Shown here: in pieces, positions 56,803-64,000 of the stretch
Numbering within the stretch: the stretch's first letter is position 1
Layout of the letters: each line of letters starts with the position of its first letter
NCBI GenBank assembly: GCA_030998015.1
Contig: JARWMV010000244.1
Span: forward strand, 496,001 to 560,000
Length of the DNA stretch: 64,000 nt
From: Ceratorhiza oryzae-sativae
Lineage: Eukaryota > Basidiomycota > Agaricomycetes > Cantharellales > Ceratobasidiaceae
Reading direction: 5' to 3'
The notes under the pieces: model-generated
What the model saw: only the letters and a program-made list of their open reading frames with translations
What the model was told of the DNA's origin: nothing
Databases searched by the model: none
Translations under genes and position numbers: made by a program

Positions 56803-59800
56803 ATGTCTGATACTCTGAGCCTGGGCGCGGTGGGCGTGAAATGTCCGGTGGTGCTCAACACCGTACACACGCCCGCATCGGACGACATGGTCTCAAAAGG
56901 TACTCGCCTATTCTCCTGGAGTCGGCCGCCCCGCAAGCCCGGTGTCGTCTATCCCCACCCAGAGCGGGGCAGCGTCCAGATGCCGTACGGCGGCACACTC
57001 GTGCGCTGGGAGGTTGAGGCCGGTGTCGTTATCACCGACGACAAGTTGCCTATCGCTAGGCTCGAGCCGTGTCGCCATCCAGTCGAGTGGGGCGGGATGT
57101 GCGCGAGTTGCGGCGACGATGTCAATTCCTATGGTGTTCGGCTCACCCATGACGCTATTGGCCCCACCGTCTCTCACGAGGAGGCCCATCGCATAGAGCA
57201 GGAGACGGCCGAGCGGCTGGTCGGCGCACGAAAGCTCTCGCTCATCGTCGATCTGGACCAGACCGTTGTCCACGCCACCGTCGACCCGACCGTGCGCGAA
57301 TGGATGGCGCAAGGCGAACCAAACCCAAATTGGCCTGCGCTCAAGGATGTCAAGAGCTTTGTGCTGGCGGATGGCAGCAGCCCCGAGGGGTGCTGGTATT
57401 ATATCAAGCCCAGGTGTGTTCAATCGGCGACTGCTTGGCTGGACGACATCTGTGCAGACCTGGTTTAGCGAATTCCTACAAGAATTGTCGACAAAGTACG
57501 AGATGCATGTGTATACGATGGGCACGCGTGCGTATGCGATGCAGGTCTGTGCTGCCATTGACCCCGAAGGCTCGATCTTCGCAGGCCGTATACTTAGCCG
57601 GGATGAGAGCGGGAGTACGTCCAGCCCACACTTTTCCATCGATTATTTTGCTGAATTTTTTCTCGATTATAGGTATGACACACAAAAACATCGAACGACT
57701 GTTCCCGTTGACCAATCCATGGTCGTTATCATCGATGATCGAGCCGACGTTTGGGATACACACCAGAACAATTTAGTTAAAGTTATTCCATGTGCGTCGA
57801 TCTTTTTCCCTTTTTTTCAACCGGGATGCTCATAGCTGGGTTTTAGACGACTTTTTCGTTGGATTGGTGATATCAACGCTGGCCTCCTTCCCAAACAGCA
57901 AGACGCCCTTCAGCTCGCAGTTGGCGCCACCGCGCCACCCGCTCCTCCCCCTGTACCTGTAGCTGTGCCTATGCCAACGCAGGCACAGACAACAGAATCA
58001 AAGGCTGAAGAAGATGCACCCGAAAAGACGACCACACCACCAGGCTCCCCTGCCGATCATACCGAACACGAACCCGAACAGTCGAACTCGGCTGTCATAG
58101 AGCCTACACCAAGCGAACCCCCAACTCCAGCCGCACCTACCGAAAGCGACTCGACCGAGGCCGACCATACCGGCACGCAGGCTACTACTCAACCCGAGCC
58201 GATGACGACCGCGTCCGTGTTGATTGATCTCCCGGATTTGTCTTCTTCTACGCCAACGTTGGAAGAGTCTGCGACGCTTTCCTTTGCACGAGCCAAGTTG
58301 GAAGCGCGGGGCGAGGCCAACATTGGAGAGGAGGCTGTGCGGGAGAGCATTATCGAAGCTGTAAGGGAGGAGAGGCCGCTGGCAAAGAAGCAAGAGGCGT
58401 TGGGTGAAAGGAAGAACAGAATGGGGGGTCGATGAGCGAAGGCCATGCAGCCGAACCAAAGGCGCTATTGAGGGATGATGATCGCGAGTTGGATCGGATT
58501 TATTCTGTGAGTTTTTCTTTTTGCTCTGTTCTATTCTTTAGGGTGCTAAGTGATCGTGGCGCAGATTTTGGACGAAATCCATGATCAATTCTTCAAGGCT
58601 TATGAGCGAGAATGGGCTTCTGGCAGACAGCGAGATGCAGCAAGTGATAGAGGGTTCAATGTCCAAGTACGCACTCACTTTTTCCCGCTCCGTTCGGCTG
58701 CTCACTCGGGAGCTTAGAGAATCATACCCGCCATTAAACGTCGCGTCCTCTCTGGGGTGCATATACTCTTTTCAAGCGTTATTCCAATTAATGTGGATCC
58801 TACTACGTGGGTTTGAACCGTGAGGATTGAGGAAATCAATGAGAATTGACGATGACACAGGTCCGAGTATTGGCGCCAGAGTGAGATTTTTGGGGCCAAG
58901 TGCTATACGAAGCTCGGACCACAGATCACACATGTTGTTGCGGCCAAGGTGAGTACTTGTCTTGTCATTTTCAATCATCCGACGACATCTTCCAAACGCA
59001 TCCCCAAATCATCGTCCTTAAGCCATATGCACTAACACGCCTTTCCCGCACTCCTGTAGCGAGGCACCGAAAAAGTGAACCAAGCGCGCGCACGAGGCAA
59101 TATCGCAATCGTCCGACCCGAGTGGCTACATCGGGTCGTAACCACTTGGTCCCGTCCGCCTGAGGAGGATTTTTTTCTTGAGCTTGGAGACCGAGAGGAG
59201 TTTCTCAAGCGCAGAGAGGCCGCCAACCCTAATGGATCGAATGGGGAGGACTCACAGGGCCCAAGCGAGGATGGGAAAGTAAAGAAGCGGCGGTGAATGG
59301 CGTGGACGAAGAGGGAGAAGAAGATATTGATGAAGAGGCACGGGCAAATGCCGATAATATCTTGCATGGGTTTGACTATCAGGCCGAGTTGGATGAACTA
59401 ATGGACTCTGATACTGAGACGGATGATGGGAGTGTGAGTGGTGTGAGGTATGTCATGTCGTCTCCTTCTCGTTTTAGTTGACGGACTGACGCTTTGATGC
59501 AGTAGTGCCAGGACTTCACGAAACGGCACACCAGCCCCACAATCACAGACATCTTCCCAGCACCTCAAACGGCAACGGAGCGTCACGCCGAGCATCACCA
59601 CTTCTGTTCCTGGCGACTCGGACGATCCTCTTACCCGTTCGCCGCTCGCTAAACGAAAGAGGTTATCCGAGATGCGTGGGTCGAGCCGACTGAACAACGA
59701 GGTGGATCTAGGTGTGACTCTGGACGGAGACGTAGGTACAGATATGGATGTGGCCGCAGCTACACCCGAAAACGGGCAGGCCGATCAGGAGAACGACAGC

Positions 59801-59911
59801 GACGAAGATTCTATCTCGAGCGACGACTCGGAGATTCCTGACTTCTTGGCCGAGAACCTGTTTGGCGGGGGAGACGGGGGTGAAGCAGGCGACGAGGAAG
59901 GCGCCGGGTAG
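56803..59911 (+). CDS. FCP1: FCP1, RNA polymerase II CTD phosphatase
   Basis: Nine exons: 56803-57413, 57458-57614, 57673-57791, 57847-58506, 58565-58666, 58718-58806, 58861-58948, 59060-59447, 59503-59911; about 875 aa. The catalytic DxDxT motif is VDLDQTVVHATVD (about residues 149-161), followed by YEMHVYTMGTRAYA, CAAIDPEGSIF, ILSRDESGS and VVIIDDRADVW. A BRCT domain follows (SGVHILFSSVIP, EIFGAKCYTKLGPQITHVV, NIAIVRPEWLHRV). The tail is acidic and ends with DFLAENLFGGG. FCP1 dephosphorylates Ser2 of the pol II CTD to recycle the enzyme. Five single bases appear to be missing: 57464-57466, 57702-57706, 57861-57862, 58423-58428 and about 59293, each in a homopolymer. The start is only 70 bp after the SKI2 stop, leaving very little room for a promoter. 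Confidence 0.93.
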
Positions 59912-61944
59912 ACAATTGGGACGCAGGACATTTTCTTGCATGCACGCTTTGGAGTTAATTATTCGCTCAAATATCCCCATCTCCTGGTTGTAGCCTGTAT
60001 TTGTATAATTATAATTAACGCCGTTTCCCACCCAGGCGATTTGTTGATGGTCCATTGCACAAGCGAGATGTTTGGAAGACTAATTAGGATTTGAGTTTTT
60101 GATGAACAATCCGGTGTGTGTGGGGGGGGGGGTCCATGCCGCCGCCTCAGAGGCTACTCGCGATGTCCCGAAATCCTGGAGAGCAGGAGATAAAGTCACA
60201 ACAAGAGGTAGATCATCATCATACGCCAAAGCTCTGAAATGACTGCTAAATCATACCCTCTTTTTGATGGTTAACGTATAATGTTCTACAGAGGCTCAGC
60301 TATGTATTGCTTGGGCTATTTTAACATATATTAAACGCAATAATTCGTTATTTTTGGACGATCCCCCAGGCACCAGCGTGGCGCGAAGGCCTCGAGCATC
60401 CGCTGGTTCGGCTGCGCGTGATGTCAGTATAATGTAACCGCCTGGAGACTCGTGAGGTGTCAACGTCGATCGGTGATATATCTCATCGAGTAGCAGTCAT
60501 ACACACTTCAACGTTTGGCCAAACAATAGATCTATCGGGTCAGCACTCGGCCCGTCAAAAGAGTCAGGTACGAACCTGGCGCCTACCCCGGCCATGATAA
60601 TGTTCTACCTCATGTTATGGTCCAGTGTCGCTACTGCTCCCTTTCCAAAACACCCAAATTTGTCAGGCTTGACATGTACTACAACGATAAAAACCTAGTC
60701 TATTCTTGTGGAAACAAAACCTTCAAGGCTACGATAAGTTGATAAAGGTTGAACGCGCTCAATGCCAGAATAGCATCGTGCAATATAATACAATGATGAA
60801 TGACCCAAACCAACTTGAATAATGAGTCATCGATAAAGTACCAAGATGGAACCATGAACAAGGCCAAGCGCGCATACATTCTAGTAACTGGGGCTGCGCC
60901 GCTGGTCTAACTTAGGTCGTCAATTTACGGGTTTATGTTTAGGCTGGCACGGTACGCCTACGGTTGGTGTCTTTGGAGGAGCGGACAGATGGTGCAAATA
61001 GCTTAGATCGCGGTCTTGGAGCCGAATGCACATCCAGCAATAAAACATTGCGTGTTTGAACCCCAAGTATTTGTCTAGTTTATTTTTACGAAACCTGCCC
61101 TTCAATCAGGGGATGATTCACGTCAAATGTAGTTCTGGTTAAAAAACTTGGTTTGTAGGTCGAGTCTGAGACTGAGTTCGAAAGAGCGACATATCGCCAT
61201 TTATAGACCCCTGTAGGCGCAGCGGGCAGCTTTTAGGATGGCTCCCAACCGCTCCACTCCTGTTACTCACGGAGCTCTACGAGTTCTTAGCAGCTCGAAA
61301 ACATCGTTTGTTGATCTGATATAGACCGTGGGTAAATGCGCTAGAAGGTCGGAATGGCTGTGTTGTGTATGGCCAAGCCGATAATGGAAAAGTCGTTTAA
61401 ACGCGAATGGGGCCACTGACGTAAGCGCATTAGGGGCGGGTTCTTATCGTCTCGAGGGGCCTCGGTCAGGCTCTGCTACTTGCTACCATCCCCCTGACTG
61501 AAAGCTCTGCTCCGTGCGGACACCCTCTTCTCTTTTCTGTAACTATTGCCTGTGTGAAAAAATCTCGGCTGTCCTTATTATTGGCTTTCTCCCTCTAACT
61601 TGAACCTTTCCCCACTAGCACCCAGCCGTAAACTTTTTCCGACCCGAGGACGTGTAGTTGGTGAGCATATGTTTTTATAGAGTAGCTTGTGGCACATAGC
61701 ATCACTATATAAGTGATAGAAGGTCGTTTAATGGCGTGAATTCACGGTGGATACGCGTTGCTAACCTCGTGCGACAGGCCCGATACTATAGCCCATTGTA
61801 ATCGTCCTCTTGCGACTCTTGTTAGCTCTGCAACCTGAACCAAATATAAACTCAAGCCTTCACTTTTTCGTCGCTTCCGCCACCAAACTATTATTTCCGG
61901 AGTAAACCCACATCCCTCCGACTGTCAGCTCGTTTGAACCCACA
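59912..61944. other. 2-kb intergenic interval
   Basis: 3' region of FCP1 followed by the promoter of the RRM-like gene. A G-run of about 10 lies near 60122. No open frame longer than about 80 codons has support, and I see no tRNA or repeat. Confidence 0.5.
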
Positions 61945-62938
61945 ATGGCAATGACGATGCCGATGAATATGGGCCCGATGAACATGGCGATGGCCCCGCC
62001 TCCGCCTCCTCCGCCTCAGCAGCTCTCTGCATGCGTAACACGCATTCTATCATTGTCCGGATTCCCCCAGTCGCTCAAAACGCGTGACGTGCAGCAGGCG
62101 TTTGCCGAGTACGATCAAGACCGTGGTGGTTTCAGAATCAAGTGGATCGATGACACGAGTTTGCTGCTTGTTTTCAATGACGCAGTTGTCGGTAAGCTTT
62201 TCTCTAGCTTATTTTCTAGCACACGCCCAGTTTATTGACTTGGTATTGGTATGTACAGCCAAAAAGGCATATCTGAACACGCTGCTTTCGCCTCCCCCTG
62301 CTTTGCTTAGTCCCACCTCGACCAGCAGGTTGCAGATCAAACCCTACGACGGCCCCGAGGCCCAGAACATCATTCAAGCTGTGCAATCGCGCACCCACGT
62401 ACGTAGATTTACACATATAATATCGACCGACTGACATGATTGGGCGTTATAGGGCCATGGCCATTCTCCATCGGTTGCCTTTGGCAAGGGCCATGCACCC
62501 CGCGCTTCTTTCAGCGGTGGTGCTATGGGCAGCTTTGGTGTTGGCGCCGGTGCTCCTGTTGCTGTTCGCCCAAATAATGGCGGCCCAGGACCTAGCACTG
62601 GCAGCCTTGGACGATCGTCTGGCGCATCCATGTGGGCTAAGAGTGGCACCGGCAGTGGGTCTCCCACGCTCCCCAACATCCCCTCGCATCCGACCCTGGG
62701 CGCACTCATCACAAGCGCCTCTCCTCAACTTAGCCCTGGCGAAGTTGCAGAGGAAGGCAGCGGTGGAGAAGGCGAACGCTCTGGGCCTCGTATTGGGGAG
62801 CCCGGAAAGCGGATGGTTGCCGCCGGTCTTGGCGTACGTCGCCCAAGCGCGAGTGCTGGTGCCGGTGCGGCCAAGAGCGCAGATAAGGCACTCAGCGAGG
62901 TTCAGAAAGCTTTGGGTGGTGTTGCGATTGCCGAGTAG
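61945..62938 (+). CDS. RRM-like RNA-binding protein (R3HCC1-type RRM), unknown role
   Basis: Three exons: 61945-62191, 62259-62398, 62453-62938; 290 aa, frame intact. The N-terminus is Met/Pro-rich (MAMTMPMNMGPMNMAMAP and seven prolines). A divergent RRM follows, about residues 28-100: RILSLSGFPQSLKTRDVQ, then YDQDRGGFRIKWIDD, LLVFNDAVVAKKAYL and IKPYDGPEAQNIIQAV. The order resembles the RRM of R3HCC1-like proteins, but no R3H domain is visible. The C-terminal half is Gly/Ser/Ala-rich and disordered, with a Lys-containing final helix (KALSEVQKALGGV). A role in RNA metabolism is inferred from the fold only. Confidence 0.7.
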
Positions 62939-63708
62939 CGGGCAGTTTGATGTTTTGTCGTATTGAGTTGAATGTGTATGCTTCGAGTGGCTATTTAGTG
63001 ACAACGCTGTTCGTACCACTCATTAAGCTTTGAGATGAGGTCCTTTGCAAGCCGTTGGCAGGGGGATTGGCATCTAGTCTAGTCGTGTTGATCCTAACGA
63101 CTTCGGATTAAAACGCGCAGAGGCGAAGCTCCTAAAACAGGTTTTGGAGGAGATGTTCAGCCAGTTCCAATGACAAAAAAGTGATTATCAAGTCGACTTC
63201 GTGTATCTATACGGGAGTTATAACAGGGATCCTAAATATTTGTGTTGCAACATTGCATATCTTTTGGTTGCGCAAGAGGCTCTCTGAGGCCGACACTACA
63301 GTAGGAAGCCTGATGAAGCTCGGGTGTCTGGTATAAGTTGCAGTTGGGAAGTATCTCAATCACACATCACTGATGTTCCAATAATCCGGTCCTCTTGGAG
63401 TACGTTCTCCAAATGCTCGGGTGCTCATGCCCGCAGAGCCGGAGTTATATATATAATAGTCTGGGCGTCATGTAAATCGTGTCGCAACATATACTCTGAG
63501 TGATGATTGCAGTCGATCAACTGCTTCCCATCTACTCATCCAAACCAACCTAGTGAATAGAACTGCGAAGCATTTCCTTTTAGAGGAGAGTATGGTATTA
63601 GAAACCGTTATCTGCGACAAGATCTTGCACATACCGCAGAAACTATTGCATCTGCATATAAAATCATAAATAACCAAAAAGGACGAATGCAGAGGGAATG
63701 AAGGACGC
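62939..63708. other. Intergenic interval
   Basis: Probably contains the 3' UTR of the RRM-like gene. A TATATATATAATA stretch occurs near 63447. No gene recognised on either strand. Confidence 0.45.
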
Positions 63709-63804
63709 CTAAGCGATGACGCTGTACTGGCTGCCCTTGTTGCTGTCTCCCTTGCCTCAGTCCACGGGTTCGGGAGCATAAGTATAGGCAGCGATAGAAT
63801 CCAT
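63709..63804 (-). pseudogene. Broken mating-pheromone-precursor-like gene
   Basis: From the ATG at 63804 the minus strand reads MDSIAAYTYAPEPVD, then an in-frame TGA at codon 16 (63759-63757), then GKGDSNKGSQYSVIA and a stop at 63709. Basidiomycete pheromone precursors are tiny proteins that start with MDxF/MDS, contain an acidic/Pro stretch and end in a CaaX box such as YCVIA for farnesylation. Length, start and end fit that pattern. However, the cysteine position is Ser (AGC where TGC would give Cys) and the frame is interrupted, so no normal lipopeptide could be made. A TATA-like TATAACC lies about 65 bp upstream. The assignment rests on pattern memory; no receptor gene is visible nearby. 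Confidence 0.45.
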
Positions 63805-64000
63805 AATTATAAGTGTAGGAGTAGCTGTAGTAGCTTGGAGAGACGAATTAAGAAGAAGGGGGGGTTATATGTAATGTGCGGTCGAGCTCGCGGGCCGAAG
63901 CGGATTCCCAGTGTGTAACTGTCTTACAGTATTACGGTTCGCGGAGAGTAACCAATGAATAGAACGCCCACATATGTGCACTCTTTCAAGACGTTTTCGT

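Noticed and set aside
56908..57639. 243-codon minus-strand frame
   Set aside because: Shadow of the first exons of FCP1 on the opposite strand.
63757..63759. In-frame TGA in the pheromone-like gene as a selenocysteine codon
   Set aside because: Fungi generally lack selenocysteine insertion, and the CaaX cysteine is also lost, so decay or error is more likely.

Overview
The window is nuclear DNA of a filamentous basidiomycete. Genes are dense and carry many short introns (about 45-70 nt, GT/AG with some GC/AG). The set of homologues, together with a truncated NLR-like gene of the kind expanded in Rhizoctonia, suggests an Agaricomycete close to Rhizoctonia/Ceratobasidium. All gene models below were spliced by hand from reading frames, splice signals and remembered family motifs; no database search was run.

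Layout. 1-6.8 kb: 5' end of an NLR-like gene (-), mitochondrial ribosomal protein mL40 (-) and a CFEM-type secreted, probably GPI-anchored protein (-). 10.9-14.1 kb: LTV1 (+) and a 72-residue double-stranded-RNA-binding-domain gene (-) with six exons, one only 8 nt long. 18.5-23 kb: ERG26 (-), an unknown single-pass membrane protein (+) and DAP1 (+), which puts two sterol-pathway functions side by side. 25.7-36.7 kb: ORC4 (+), a CDK11-type kinase (-), an intron-containing tRNA-His, a decayed cyanase copy, an intact-looking cyanase (+) and phospholipase C (-). 37-42 kb: repeat-rich, with a Tc1/mariner element bearing terminal inverted repeats over 200 bp, an LTR-like segment and decayed coding sequence. 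43.6-46.4 kb: a double-Myb telobox protein of Tay1/Teb1 type (-). 50-60 kb: a compact block of RPB6 (+), myosin regulatory light chain (-), SKI2 (+, 21 exons) and FCP1 (+). 62-64 kb: an RRM-like protein (+) and a broken gene resembling a mating-pheromone precursor (-).

Three window-wide patterns stand out. (1) Eight conserved genes (ORC4, cyanase, PLC, the Myb gene, RPB6, myosin light chain, SKI2, FCP1) need about 20 single-base corrections to keep frame. Nearly all are missing bases in short homopolymers, while LTV1, ERG26, CDK11, DAP1, mL40, the CFEM gene and the RRM gene need none. Sequencing error is the simplest explanation; real decay cannot be excluded from sequence alone. (2) Six of roughly 90 introns I could place begin with GC, which looks high. 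(3) The large gene-poor intervals (6.8-10.9, 14.1-18.5, 37-43 and 46.4-50.1 kb) hold transposon debris or nothing I can recognise.
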